DNA from: Elgaria multicarinata webbii
Lineage: Eukaryota > Chordata > Lepidosauria > Squamata > Anguidae
Direction of reading: 5' to 3'
Assembly (NCBI RefSeq): GCF_023053635.1
Contig: NC_086173.1
Span: forward strand, 145,237,197-145,301,196
DNA length: 64,000 bases
Positions 9,795 through 21,060 of the stretch are shown here, in pieces; position 1 is the stretch's first letter; the number at the start of each line of letters is the position of its first letter. A program made the translations under genes and the position numbers. The notes under the pieces were generated by a model, which saw nothing but the letters and a program-made list of their open reading frames with translations, was not told the DNA's origin and made no database searches.

Positions 9795-11290
9795 GATAAG
9801 CCCACCCTGGACCCGACGGTATTAGGCAACTACCGCCCAGTTGCTAACACTCCTTTTTTAGGGAAGGTACTTGAGAGGGTTGTGGCGGAGGCACTCTTGG
9901 AGGATACTGAGTATCTAGACCCATTCCAGTCTGGGTTCCGATCTGGTTACGGGACTGAATCAGCCTTGGTCGCCCTGATGGATGACCTTTATCGAGAGAG
10001 GGACAGGGGGAATGCAACCCTGTTAATCCTGCTCGATCTCTCGGCGGCTTTTGATACCATCGACCATGGTACCCTCCTGGATCGACTCCGTGGGATGGGC
10101 ATCGGAGGCACTGTGTTACACTGGTTCCGGTCCTACCTACGGGGTCGTTTTCAGAGAGTAGCATTGGGTGACCAGTCCTCGGCCTCTTGGCAATTGAGCT
10201 ATGGAGTGCCGCAGGGCACCATCTTGTCCCCAATGTTATTTAACATCTATATGAAGCCGTTGGGAGCGGTCATTAGGGGATTTGGAGCTAAATGCCATCA
10301 ATACGCTGATGACACCCAGCTCTATCTCCCTGTGACAACTGAATCAGGTGAGGCTGTGCAGGTCCTGGACCAGTGCCTAGACTCAGTAATGGGCTGGATG
10401 AGGGCCAATAAACTGAGACTGAATCCTGGCAAGACGGAAGGCCTGTGGGTGAGTGGTTCCCGAGTCCAGGAGACAGGCTCATTGCCTGTTCTGGATGGGG
10501 TTGCACTGCCTCTGAAAGAACAGGTTTGTAGTTTGGGGGTACTCTTAGACCTATTTCTGTCGTTGGAGGCTCAAGTAGCTGCCACAGCTCGGAGTGCCTC
10601 TTACCATCTTTGGTTGGTTCACCAACTACAGCCTCTCCTGGACAGGGATAGCTTGGCCATGGTGGTACAGGCATTGGCAACCCCAAGATTGGATTACTGC
10701 AACGTGCTCTATGTGGGGCTGCCCTTGAAGCTGCTCCGGAAGCTGGAGTTAGTGTAGAATGCTGCAGCTCGGCTGTTGTCTGGAGTTGCCCCTTTCCAGC
10801 ATGTAACTCCTCTGCTGAGGGAACTGCACTGGCTGCCTATTCGCTACCGGGCCAGGTTTAAGGTTCTTGTACTTGTGTACAAAGCTCTAAACAACTTGGG
10901 ACCAGGATACCTGAGAGAGTGCCTTCTCCCTTACCAACCTGCCCGGTCACTGAGGTCATCCGAGGGCCTGCTCCTGGTGGTTCCACCTAGATCCATCCTC
11001 CGATTGGAATCCACCAGGGAAAGAGCCTTCAGCGTGGTGGCGCCCCTCCCGTGGAACTCCCTGCCTCTGGAGGTCAGGCAAGCTCCAACCTTGTACTCCT
11101 TTCGGCGCCTCCTGAAAACATCTTTATTCCAAGAAGCCTGTCTTTAACATGCAGCCTTGGATTTCTGTTTTTGCTTCTTTTTAAATTTTGTTTTAACTGT
11201 TTTATTCTGTTTTTATTTTCATTTTACCTTGTACACCGCTCTGAAATTTTTCAATGGGGAGCGGTATATAAATATTCTAAATAAATAATA
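9795..11290 (+). mobile_element. L2-clade LINE with reverse transcriptase, 5'-truncated
   Basis: The frame opens within the reverse-transcriptase domain (LGNYRPVANTPFLGKV...). Visible blocks are [41 protein letters not shown] and the catalytic [10 protein letters not shown], followed by a C-terminal domain ending FRRLLKTSLFQEACL at 11147. One in-frame TAG at 10755-10757 interrupts the product (LELV*NAAARLL, where Gln is expected), so this copy is inactive. The 3' UTR runs to an A/T-rich tail at about 11290. Endonuclease and ORF1 are missing. The DNA is otherwise well preserved, so the insertion is not very old. Confidence 0.93.
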
Positions 11291-11484
11291 AATATTTCTG
11301 CTATTTAAAATCCAAATGCTGAATTAGAATAATGCCAGAATTAACAAAGAGGTTTCATGATGGGCATTTCACTGGGTGCAACTTAGTGGCAATTATATTT
11401 AACAACCAATGTTTCACAATACATCATTATACTGCACCCTTCTATGAGATTCCCCTTGGTTGGCTCAGCTTCTGCAGATGGCAT

Positions 11485-11685
11485 GTTATTTATTTATTTA
11501 TTTATATTTATATTCCATCTTTCCTCCGAAAAGCTCAAGGCAGCATACATGGTTCCGCCTCTCCCCATTTTATCCTCACAACAACCCTGTGAGGTATGTT
11601 AGGCTCGCAGGACAGTGACTAGCCCAAAGTCACCTGTTGAGCTTCATGGCTGAGTGAGGATTTGAACCCAGATTCATTCTGTTGT
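11485..11685 (-). mobile_element. MIR-like SINE
   Basis: On the minus strand it reads from a head with TCTGGGTTCAAATCC through the MIR core (GACTTTGGGCTAGTCACTG, CCTCACAGGGTTGTTGTGAG) to a tail ATAAATAAATAAATAA. Such MIR-like SINEs with L2-type tails are common in squamates. Confidence 0.75.
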
Positions 11686-11941
11686 GTCTTTTTTGAGTTG
11701 TCTAAAACTACCCACAATAGTTATGCATGAATGCAGTTGTGAAATATTTGATCATTTTTCTATGCCTTTCCCAAAACTCTGTGTGTTGCCTTGGCAGTGG
11801 CTGGGCTGACATTTTGAAGAAATGGTTTGCATTTCTACCCAAATCCTGGTTGGTGGCTATTTTTGCCTAACGTTCACCTCTTTGCACTTACTAAAAATTG
11901 GATTTTTTTTGCAGCTCTGGGACTGCAGACAGGAATAGAAA

Positions 11942-12661
11942 ATGGAGAAACAGGAGCCAACAGGACCCCAGACACAGGAGATGTTGAACGAGGGTGGAGG
12001 AGCCCCTTCTGCTGTTCAAGATGAGACAGCCCCACAAAAGGCTCAACAGGTGCCCGATGAGACAGCTCTGCAAGATACCAGCCAGATGGCTGATGAAAGT
12101 CTACAACATCACCGGGAAACCCAGCAGCCGGATTCCCAGAAGGCAGTGAAGTCCCGGAGGAAGCCACTGCTGCCCACTCGATGGGACCATTCCAAAACTT
12201 TCCAGGCTTCCTTCAGGAGAATAGCTGATGCCATCCACTGGCCTAGAGAAGAGAGGATGACCCAAAGCTTGCCAGGCTTCAGTGATGAAGCCACTCAGGC
12301 CTATCAGAGCCTGGATGCTGCAAGGCTCCAAGTGAAGAAGGAAGATCTGGCGGATGAGGAGGACATGGTGAGCCTGGAGATATGGCGCCGGCGGTTCAGG
12401 CAGTTCTGCTACCTGGAGGCTGAGGGACCCCGAGAAGTTTGCAGCCAGCTCCAGGACCTTTGCTATCGATGGCTGCGGCCGGAGAAACACACAAAGGAGC
12501 AGATCCTGGAGTTTCTGATCCTGGAGCAGTTCCTGGCCATATTGCCAGAGGAAATGCAGATCTGGGTCAGGAAGCATGGACCAGAGACCTGCGCCCAGGC
12601 CGTGACCTTGGCGGACGTGTTCTCATGGAAGCTGCAAGAGAACGAGAGATGGGACCAGCAG
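11942..12661 (+). CDS. SCAN-ZNF gene, coding exon 1 (SCAN domain)
   Basis: 240 codons ending in a clean phase-0 donor (CAG|GTGAGA). The region before the SCAN domain is polar and Gln/Glu-rich, and carries ARLQVKKED, a PsiKxE match often seen ahead of SCAN domains. Its acceptor side, TTTTTTTTGCAG, precedes 11915. Confidence 0.92.
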
Positions 12662-15084
12662 GTGAGAGGGTTTTTTATTGTTGTTGTTGTTTTTTAACCC
12701 TGGAAAACCTAATCAGAGTGCCTGCAGCTGCAGGAATGTAGACCTGGGGGCTGTTTATGAATGCCCATTTCAGGATATCATTTCTCTGCTCCCCTAATTC
12801 AGATGGGAAGCCAGGCTTATTTCCTGGCCTCACTGATTGCAGTAAGACTGTTAGGTGGGGTAGAAATCAATTTGGAACTGGATCATTTGCCCCTCCCAAA
12901 CCTGTCACTATGATCTGAACTGTATCCCTACTTTTGATTCAGGTGCCAGGGCCAGTTGAAAAAGTGGCTGTTAATTTCTCTAAGACAGACCCTTTGAAGA
13001 TGCAGCTGTACATGGTGGCCATGCAAGAGGGCGAAAGGATAGCCAGCTTGCTGGGTAAGAATTTACTGTGTACGTGAGTCATATTACAAGGTTCCTGGAG
13101 CCGGGGGTGGGTGAGTGGGCAGATAAGATGGAACTCTGTGCCAGGGGTGGGCAGAAAGTAGATCTTCAGACTTTTGGACTTGAGTTCCCAGGATTCTGGA
13201 CCATTGACCATGCTGGCAAGGGCTTCTGGGAGTTGGAGATCTACCTTCTGCCCACAGCTGTTCTATTAGGAATGCTGCTGGGTCTTTGGAGGAAGAGGAC
13301 AAACTGGGGTATCTAGCTAGTGGAATGATCGGTTGACAAGAGTGAGCATAATGGAATGACCAGAATCGTGCTTATCCAGGAAAGGATTGAGGGAAACTTG
13401 ATAACAAGTGAAGCTCTGTCATCTTGATCTTTCCTGAACAACCTCCTGGATGCTGCTCGCTCTCTGCTGACCAATTTTTTATTTGGAATGCATAGGCAGA
13501 GTTGGATCCCTTGTTCTGGAGCATGGTCTGAAAGAACATTGCTGAAACAAAGCAGATCTGGATCTGGTCAATGCTTGGAGGGGAGATAAACCTGGGATTC
13601 CCATGTAGCCACCTTGAGTTCCACAAAGGAAGAAAGGTGGGATATAAATGTAATAAATAAATAAATAGTTGCCAGTTAAGAGGCTCCTGTTCACCCCAAT
13701 ACGGGATACGATTCAACGACCACATTAAGGTGCTGTTCTTCTGAGTCAGTTGGTTCAGCTAGTACAGGGGTAGGCAACCCAGTGCCCTTCCCAGATGTTT
13801 TGGATTACAACTCCCAGCATGGGCAATATTCGAGGATGATAGGAATTGTAATCGAAAATATTTGGAGGGCGCCAGGTTGCCTATTGTTAGTTTAGTCTGG
13901 TTCTCCAGGATCTTAGATGGAGGTCTTTCTAAACTTCAGCCCTGTTATCTAAGATTGTTTTAATTGGAGAAATTGGAAGCTGAATGTGGGTCCTTCTGCT
14001 TTCAAAGCCTGCATTTTTCTACCGAGCTAGACGCCCTCCTGACAAATTCACTTTGTGATTGTTCATTCCAGCAGGCAATGGCCAAGTGAGTGAGAATGAG
14101 GAGGAGAATCTTCAGCTGGAAAGGCTGGAGCAAATGGAGCGCAAGAGGATGTCGCTGAAAAGGGCTAAAGGGAGCATCTTCCTATTTCCTGAGATGGGAG
14201 AGAGGCCTGGAATTCAGCTGGCAGCTGGAAGGAAGGAATTCCACTTTCCTGAGATGGAAGTGACGTCAGGAAGTCAGCAGCCAGCAGAGAGGCACCAGAG
14301 AAGCCTCCTAGAGCAGACGGCAAAAAAAGCCTTTCTTTATGAAGGGGAGAACAGTTTAAACAAAAGCACTTTGTGTGAGGCACTTGAGGAGGAGGGGGAA
14401 AGAAAAAAGTCAGTTGCGGACAGTGGGAAAAGCTCCAGCCAGAGTACCGATCCTCTTAAAAACTTGAACGTCCAGGCAGGAAAGAAGCCATACAGATGCT
14501 CATATTGTGGGAAAAACTTCAACCATGCCTCGGCCCATCTGGTCCACGAGAGGATCCACACAGGAGAGAAACCGTACAACTGCTTGGAGTGTGGGCAGAG
14601 TTTCAGTCGGAGATCGCACCTTACTAGGCACCATAGAATCCACACAGGGGAGAAGCCACACACGTGCTCAGAGTGTGGGAAGAATTTCAGTCGGAGATCG
14701 CACCTTATCGAACATGAGAGAACCCACACGGGAGAGAAACCATTTGCATGCTCCATCTGCGGGAAGAGTTTTAATTATCGGTCGCTCCTTAAAGAGCACG
14801 CAAGAATCCACACAGGTGAGAAGCCATATAAATGCTCAGACTGCGGTAAAAGCTTCAATCGGAGAGAGAGCTTTATAATCCACGAAAGAACGCACACGGG
14901 GGAGAAACCCTACGAATGCCTAGACTGTGGGAAAAGATTCAGTCAGCGATCAAACATTACTGCCCATGAAAAAACCCACATGGGGGAGGGAAAATATAAA
15001 TGTTCAGAGTGTGGGAAAAGCTTCTGCAATTCCACTGGTCTCCTGAAACATCAGAAAATCCACACAGAAGGAAAAACATCATAA
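11942..15084 (+). CDS. SCAN / degenerate KRAB / C2H2 zinc-finger protein (614 aa, three coding exons)
   Basis: A probable nuclear transcription factor. The joined exons 11942-12661, 12943-13054 and 14072-15084 give 1845 nt: 614 codons plus stop. Both junctions have GT/AG borders and matching phases (0, then 1). Residues 146-232 form a SCAN dimerisation domain ([20 protein letters not shown]... [20 protein letters not shown]...). The second exon encodes about 37 residues that align with a KRAB A-box but lack its EEWxLL core. The terminal exon has an acidic spacer followed by seven C2H2 fingers with TGEKP linkers. ATG 11942 is the first Met after an acceptor at about 11914, so a 5' non-coding exon lies upstream. 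Two CR1-free introns of 281 and 1017 bp separate the exons. This architecture is typical of amniote SCAN-ZNF genes; a named orthologue cannot be chosen. Confidence 0.93.
12943..13054 (+). CDS. SCAN-ZNF gene, coding exon 2 (degenerate KRAB A-box)
   Basis: Reads [20 protein letters not shown], then [24 protein letters not shown]-box would read DVAVxFxxEEWxLLDPxQRxLYRxVMxENY. Here 'VAV.F' and 'DP..' are adjacent with about six residues missing, and LYREVM has become LYMVAM. The donor is G|GTAAGA, phase 1. Confidence 0.85.
13140..13265. repeat. palindromic MITE remnant in intron 2 of the SCAN-ZNF gene
   Basis: The arms GGGTGGGCAGAAAGTAGATC and its approximate complement near 13236-13258 flank a short core. 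Confidence 0.5.
13598..13670 (+). repeat. L2/SINE-type 3' tail in intron 2 of the SCAN-ZNF gene
   Basis: GCCACCTTGAGTTCCACAAA followed by AAAGGTGGGATATAAATG and (AATA)n, the shared 3' end of L2 LINEs and their SINE partners. Confidence 0.6.
13763..13893. repeat. palindromic hAT-like MITE in intron 2 of the SCAN-ZNF gene
   Basis: The arms are AGGGGTAGGCAACCCAGTGC and the inverted GGCGCCAGGTTGCCTA, with inner arms GATTACAACTCCCAGCAT and AGGAATTGTAATC. It is of the same kind as 26630-26775 and 31570-31695. Confidence 0.6.
14072..15084 (+). CDS. SCAN-ZNF gene, terminal exon (7 C2H2 fingers)
   Basis: The acceptor region CCAGCAG at 14068-14074 offers two AGs three bases apart; either keeps the frame and adds or removes one alanine. 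After the acidic spacer ([19 protein letters not shown]...), seven fingers run from 14491 to 15066. All seven retain both Cys and both His. The stop is TAA at 15082-15084. The nearest strong AATAAA is at 16587-16592. Confidence 0.93.
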
Positions 15085-15423
15085 ACATGGTAGCACTGAC
15101 TGTAGGAAAAGACTCTGTTTAATTATCTGGTTTTATTAAGAGTAAGAGCCAGTTCATTTGGTGCAGAAACACAGAATATAAGGTACAACCCTCACAGGAC
15201 TGTACCAGTTCACTAACTACGTAGAAAAAAATGGCTTCATGTGGAGAGCTAGCATCTCAGGAAGAGAGGTTTTAGCCTGTCCTTTCTGATACGCTAGGTA
15301 ACCATGTGCAAGGAGTTTTTAACGTGCAGGGCAATTCAGATATGCGATTTTTCTGAACTAGCGCATGCCCAAGAGGTCTTCTATCACCAAAGGGAAAGGG
15401 GTGTTTCTGAACCAGCTCTTGAA
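15085..15423 (+). other. 3' UTR of the SCAN-ZNF gene
   Basis: The first bases still echo a finger (GACTGTAGGAAAAGACTC resembles the CGKSF segment). No other feature. Confidence 0.4.
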
Positions 15424-15505
15424 GAATTCACAAAGGAGAAAAGCTCTATGAGAACTTGACTGTGTGAGCTGGGAAAAAGCTCCAGCCTGAGCTCAAAACC
15501 ATATT
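15424..15505 (+). pseudogene. decayed C2H2 finger in the 3' UTR
   Basis: AGAATTCACAAAGGAGAAAA then CTCTATGAGAAC, GTGTGAGCTGGGAAAAAGC and TCCAGCCTGAGCTCAAA follow the order [11 protein letters not shown]...[10 protein letters not shown], but with ligand losses and an in-frame TGA. Read with the echo at about 15095, the array once had more fingers than the seven still translated. Confidence 0.65.
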
Positions 15506-16939
15506 ATATTATTGGGGGTGGGGGGAGAATGGGAGCAGAACTGCTCAAATTTGAATGGTCGAGGTAAGGTTGAACTCGGTACTTTTTTAAAGCGCCCCCC
15601 CCCAAACCCAGATCAGAAGTGATCCACCGTTAAAGAACTGCACACACATAAGCCATTGTCTCTCCCACAGTACAAGAGCCCTGCGCTGGCTGATCTCAGC
15701 CACTGGATCATGTCCCCTACAGTGATAGCTCTCAGCATTCTGGCCGCCAGAGAATCTGGCACAGTTACTGTTGGCGTTTCCACCTTTCTAACTATGCACT
15801 AGAAAAATAGCAATGAATGTATACAGCTATCTGGGAATTCTACTTACTATATATTTATGCACTGCTACTAGGTTATCTGTTACAAATGTTTGTTCTTGTT
15901 GCAGTCTCTGTGTGTCATTTTTTAACCGTCCAAACACTGTGGGTTTGGGGATGATGGGCCCTTACACTACAGTTTATAATTCGGTAGCTGAGAAAGGCGC
16001 AACTGCTTCCTTACGGTAGTAGTATTTTGCATGTGTGACCTCCATTAACACATGTTTCTTCTCCACATCCCTCTTAGGCTCAGCATTTGTAGTTTCTTCC
16101 GCGGTTTCTCATCTAATCTCGCATTTTATGCTGCAATGATCCAAAGTGAAAAATCATTGCCCTTGAAAATATGTATTAGGACAACTTGTTGAATGGTTCA
16201 GTGCATTTTTTCACATGTTGGTCTTTCTAAAACATTCTCCACCTTTTCTGTATCAATTAATCCCTCTACAGACCTTCAAGCCACACACCGAATTGAAATG
16301 GCTTTTGATCTGAGGGTCTCTTCAGTTCTGGCATGAGGCTTGAATGCTTGAAGAGGGCTACACAGTAATGAAATCATTGTACTTGGGAACTGTTATGGTT
16401 ATAGAAAATGATGACACAATTGTCACCTCATCTGACACAAGTGATGGATGGTGGTGGACAATATATAGATGAAAGAACATGAAACTTTCTCTTACAAGTG
16501 TGAGAGGTGTCCCTCTTCTCACTTTCTCCCCTAACCCACTTCCCCTATCCCAATGTCTGATACGTTTTGGCAAAATGACTTCTGCTAATAAAATATCTTT
16601 GTACTGACCTGAATTACCCAAGGAACTGTTTTCAGAAACTGAAGGAAGTGAGTCTTCTTTTCCCTTCTGTCCTCCCCTGGATATAGCACATTACTAAAGG
16701 ACAAGTTGCATATACTACAAGGTCCAACTTATTGCAGGGTCACAGTCCAACTTGGGTAGGGCAGACTTCAGGCTTTGCTTTTTTACTAGAAGCCTGTGAT
16801 CCACCAACTGGAGCCTAGTGCAAAAGAAAGACACTTCAAATCAAAGAATTCTGAGTCCAGGAATTTGTTTTGATAGATTACAAAACTGAATGGAGGTTTA
16901 CAGTCATCCCAAAAAGAAAAAGAAAAAAAAAGACTCCTG
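15506..16939. other. unassigned stretch, probably 3' UTR then intergenic
   Basis: Contains a GGGGTGGGG-rich patch (about 15511), a C-run near 15595 and AATAAA at 16587. No gene or clear repeat seen. Confidence 0.35.
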
Positions 16940-17335
16940 CTAATGGCAAGAACTGGGCATGTTTAGCCTTGAGAAGAAAAGACTGAGGGGAGACATGATA
17001 GCACTCTTCAAATACTTGAAACGTTGTCACACAGAGGAGGGCCAGGATCTCTTCTCAGTCATGCCAGAGTGCAGGACATGGACTAATGGGCTCAAGTTAC
17101 AGGAAGGAAGATTCCAGTTGGACATGAGGAAAAACTCCCTGACTGTTAGAGCAGTACGACAATGGAACCAATGGCTTAGGGAGGTTGTGGGCTCTCCCAC
17201 ACTACAGGCATTCAAGATGCAACTGGACAGCCATGTGTCAGGTATGCTTTAAGGTGGATTCCTGCATTCAGCAGGGGGTTTGACTCAATAACCTTATAAG
17301 CCCCTTCCAACTCTACTATTCTATGATTCTAATCA
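16940..17335 (+). mobile_element. CR1 LINE 3' end with the ATTCTATGATTCT terminus
   Basis: Blocks TTTAGCCTTGAGAAGAAAAG, GGGGAGACATGATAGCACTC, AGCAGGGGGTTTGACTC, then CCAACTCTACTATTCTATGA. This is the CR1 branch with the octamer-type 3' end, distinct from the CTTATGTTC branch elsewhere in the window. The strand-reversed equivalents are at 50903 and 59098. Confidence 0.9.
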
Positions 17336-17589
17336 CAAACTTTATTAATTTCAGCAGTATAATTTAGGTCAGGAAGGGGAATCATTTTGCTGCTGCTATT
17401 GTTAAATCATTGGGAGCCAGAAATCTTTGTCAATCTACTGCAAATCGCTGAGATCTACCACTAAATCCAGGTCTGCCTTCTGCCTGTGCTAGCATAGTTG
17501 TGCTGAGTTTCTATAGCTGCAGCAACACAAAAGGCAACCATGTGCTCAAAAACACAAGATAAATATCTTTAAAATGGTAGCAATGTCCA

Positions 17590-17960
17590 CTTTATTTATA
17601 TTTAAACAATTCTGTCCCACCTTTACACAGGACAGTTGTCAAGGCATTAACAAGCAATAACAAAACCAATAGAATAAACAGAAATAAATGCAGCAGCAGT
17701 CCACAAAAGCAATAGGCAAGCAAGTCAGAATAACATGTTTCCATAACATATCCTGCCATACTAGTTGTGTTAGGTGCTGGGGAATACCAGTCTATACCAC
17801 CCAAAACAGACCCTATTTGAACTGTAATGGAACCATAAACCAGGGATTTAATATATTTTAACAGCATAGACCTGCTTTTAAACTTGACTTCATGCGGGAA
17901 ACTAACAAGCTGGGGAGCGCCTAGTTTGGAGCAATACAGTCCTAAAGCATGAATGTGTAA
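17590..17960 (-). repeat. probable LINE 3'-end fragment
   Basis: Begins TTTATTTATATTTAAAC and continues with the A-rich, AACAAAACCAATAGAATAAA-like composition seen in minus-strand L2 3' ends nearby. Weakly matched. Confidence 0.35.
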
Positions 17961-18215
17961 ACGTTCTAGGTAGAATGTAGTAATGAGCATGTATGAGATC
18001 ATGAATGCTTGTTACAGAAGCCATAGGGGGAAATGCACAGAACAAAGGCATTTCCCTGCAAATTTTACAAACCTCTCAGCCAAGTTGGAGCTGAAATGCT
18101 GGATGCTAAAACAAAACAAACATGAATGGCATATTGTGGGTGGTGTAGCTTTATGTCAAGAAGGGCATAAAGTCCAATCAACTAGATAATTTAAGGCTGC
18201 ACTGCTATACGCACT

Positions 18216-18258
18216 TACTTGTCATGAACTTAAGCTTACTTGTCATGAACTTAAGCTC
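18216..18258. repeat. short tandem duplication
   Basis: A unit containing ACTTGTCATGAACTTAAGCT is repeated twice head to tail. Confidence 0.7.
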
Positions 18259-18561
18259 ATTTCAATCTTGAAAGACCATGTAAGATAATTTACATCAGTG
18301 AGTAGTTTCATTGATACATTGCTTCCCAATTGAATTGCCAGAACTTCAACTTGGTTGGTTTTTCAACCCTTTTACAGTTGCTTGAATTTCCTTTTAGGGA
18401 CTGACCGGCTTAGAATCCTCAGAACCCTTTTCAAATTCAAAAGCAACTCTTGCCAGATTCCGTGTGACTCTTTGCAAGACAATAGACTATTCGAAATAGC
18501 CTTTTTCTTGTCTAAATCCCAAAAGTTCTTTCAAAAAGTAACGCTCCAGGGCACTTAGTCT

Positions 18562-19130
18562 ACTCTCCTTATCCAGTCTTACTGTTTCTCTGTTAAGAGC
18601 TAAAGTTATGTCCAGTCTGGGATACTGGGACCATAACATGTCAGAGTAATCACTGAACTTAAGCGTGCTGTAAAATACAGACTCACAGTGATAGCAGAGT
18701 ATACAGCGGCTCTTAAGTATGAACACAGCAAAGACTCAAAAATATAAGGCAGCGATTCTTGTTTGTAGTGTATAAAAATAAATACTTTACTGGCATAATA
18801 TAATTAGTTATGGTAAGACAATGTCCAACTCAATACTCATATATGGTCACATGATATACAGCTTACAATAGGCTTCACAGCAACAAGAGTGATGATTTAA
18901 TCTGGTTACAGTGATTCCAAACACTCTTTATATACACTTCTCAGTATAAATGATGCAATACATAATTGGCACTAATAGAAAAATTAACACTATGTCATAG
19001 TCCAATTATTCCATCAAGCCTATCTGCAAAGTTGACCTTTCAGTGATTGTCTTTTGCTGACTCTACACTTTATCCAGGATTTGCAGAATCGTCCAGAAAT
19101 ATGGAAAAGGAAAAACAGAATCCAGTCCAT
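18562..19130 (-). other. unassigned; possible fossil LTR in reverse
   Basis: Read on the minus strand it has a TATA-like TATAAAGAGTG near 18935 and an A/T-rich poly(A)-signal-like stretch downstream. No paired repeat was found and no family could be named. Confidence 0.15.
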
Positions 19131-19164
19131 GCATTTAATGGCATAGGATGGGGGCACTTAATGC

Positions 19165-19475
19165 CAGTTGTCTTGAACATGTGTATTATTGAAATAGTTT
19201 ATTAAAATTGTTTCTAGTTGTTTAAATTGTTTTAAATTTTGTACGTTATTTTTTTTAGATTATGTTTTGCCATAATGTTGTATTATGTAATGTTTGTATA
19301 ATGCTGTTTGTATTTTATGTGAATTTTACGAACGGCTCAGTTCTTCAGCTATTGGGTGTTCTAGAAATGAAATTAACAACAACAACAATTGTTAATGCAT
19401 TTTTATACCGCCCCAAAACCAGAGCTCTCTGGCGGTCAATAATAGCAAAACCTAATAACCTGGCTGAGCAACATG
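19165..19475. repeat. two LINE 3' tails, tail to tail
   Basis: 19165-19390 reads as a + strand L2-type 3' UTR ending in (AAC)n. 19391-19475 begins a minus-strand one (TTTTTATACCGCCCCAAAAC, CTCTCTGGCGGT). The two meet at the ACAACAACAACAATTG junction. Confidence 0.55.
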
Positions 19476-19624
19476 CAGGTCATTCCCTTCTGCAAGGAGA
19501 GACAGGCCAGCATGCCACACCTGTTTGATATCAGGTCAGAGCACAGCAGGAAAGGCCTGCAGGAACCATGTAAAAAACAAACCCGTGTATCTGTTTTATA
19601 GCATTGATTGACGTTGCTAGTTGG

Positions 19625-19677
19625 AATTTGTTGTTGTTTATTCGTTCAGTCGTTTCCGACTCTTCGTGACTTCATGG
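19625..19677 (+). mobile_element. BovB (RTE) LINE fragment
   Basis: GTCGTTTCCGACTCTTCGTG with ACTTCATGGACT is the hallmark BovB segment shared by squamates and ruminants. Only about 53 bp remain. Confidence 0.7.
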
Positions 19678-19767
19678 ACTGTCCCTAAAGCAGGGATGGG
19701 ACTCCTCAAGTTCAGTGACCAAATCCAGCCCTTCTGGCGTCTTAGTCCAGCCCTCTGGTGCTTTCCA

Positions 19768-19995
19768 GGTTAGGATGACCATATGAAAAGGAGGACAGGA
19801 CTCCTGTATCTTTAACAGCTGAATAGAAAAAGGAATTTCATCAGGTGCTATTTGTATATAAACCCTGCCCTCTTTTGTATCTGGTCACTCTAGAATAGCT
19901 CCTGCAGCTTTAACTGTTGTGATGAAGAGGGAATTTCACCACGTGCTGGATGCATGTGTATAAATGACACCTGCTGAAATTCCCTCTGGAATAGG
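19768..19995. mobile_element. palindromic hAT-like MITE, copy 2
   Basis: ATGACCATATGAAAAGGAGG and AGGACTCCTGTATCTTTAAC match copy 3 at 32868. The right arm is truncated. Confidence 0.75.
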
Positions 19996-20259
19996 GAATA
20001 AGCTGTGCAGTGCCTTCTAATTGTTAGTGCTAAGACCCCTGCTGATTAACCTGATTCTAGTGTTATGGAGCAATCTTCAATTGTTGTTGTGATCCTATTT
20101 GCTGGGAGGTGTAGTATTACTCCCCCCCCCCCCGTCCAAACATTCATAGGACTATGCCCTAATTCCCTATTTTCAAGGGCCATAAAAACAAGTTCAGGGA
20201 CTAAGTTTAGGTGCTGTGTGATAAGATATTTTTTGGTTCTCCATTGCGCGAGGGGTGCG

Positions 20260-21060
20260 GGTGCTCAATGCATTGTGTGTGTCCCATCCTCAGCCTTTGA
20301 ACCTTTACGCATGCAATTCACGACGGCAGAAATTGAAAATAACAACACAGAGGCAAAACCGGGAAGGGCCGAGTAGCCGCAGCTTTCCGCCTCGTTCCGC
20401 ACTTTCCAACGGATTTCCACGGCGAAGTCATGCATGCAACGTCCTACAGTGAGGGGGACTTGGGAGAAGAGGCAGAAGGAGACCCTCTTCCCGGGCTGCC
20501 CGCCCCGCAGTTCCTCATTCTCTCGGGCTGTCTGGAAATTCGCGACTCATGGCTGATACTTCTGGGGCTGCGGGACCCTCTCCCGAGGCGATGATTGGAA
20601 GAACGGTCGGTGGATCCCGAGGTTGATGGCGCTAATCTCCGGGTCGCAAATCTCCCGGAGCGACTTTCGCAAGCAAGCAGCGACTGCGCGGCTGAAGCGG
20701 AGGCGGTTGCAGCCCGGCACGCAAATGGAAACGGCACAGGAAGGGGCTGGATCAGCGCTCGGGGTGGCGGTGCGTGGCCAGCCCGGCGGACGAATCCGGA
20801 GGAGCAGATCCGGGGTGGGGAAGAGGCAGAAGAACAAAAGGAGCCGAGGCGGCGCACTGTGCCTGCAGCCCGCGAGGCCCTTTGAGGTAGGGATTCATTT
20901 CTTTCCCCGCGTGGCTTCTCCGGCGTGAGAAGGAAATCGTGAGGGGGCTGCAGTTTCGCGTCCCGGGAGATCTGGGCCTAGAACAGCCACGGAGGATCCC
21001 GGGGGAGGAATGGGGGGAGACTCCGCTTCCAGCTTTCATTGCGAGCCCGACCGAAGCAGG
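20260..21060 (+). promoter_or_regulatory. CpG island; probable promoter/first exon of the 9-finger gene
   Basis: GC-rich and dense in CpG, unlike its surroundings. A good donor, GAG|GTAGGG, lies at 20886/20887. The next recognised coding exon on this strand begins near 23545. Several frames are open across it, but none joins the 23555 frame in phase, so I read the exon as 5' UTR. Confidence 0.6.

Noticed and set aside
9882-11147. host gene for the long + strand reading frame
   Set aside because: Clear L2 reverse-transcriptase motifs ([16 protein letters not shown]) and an L2 3' UTR.
20444-20885. open frames in the CpG island upstream of the 9-finger gene
   Set aside because: None joins the next exon in phase, and codon content follows base composition. 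Treated as 5' UTR and promoter.
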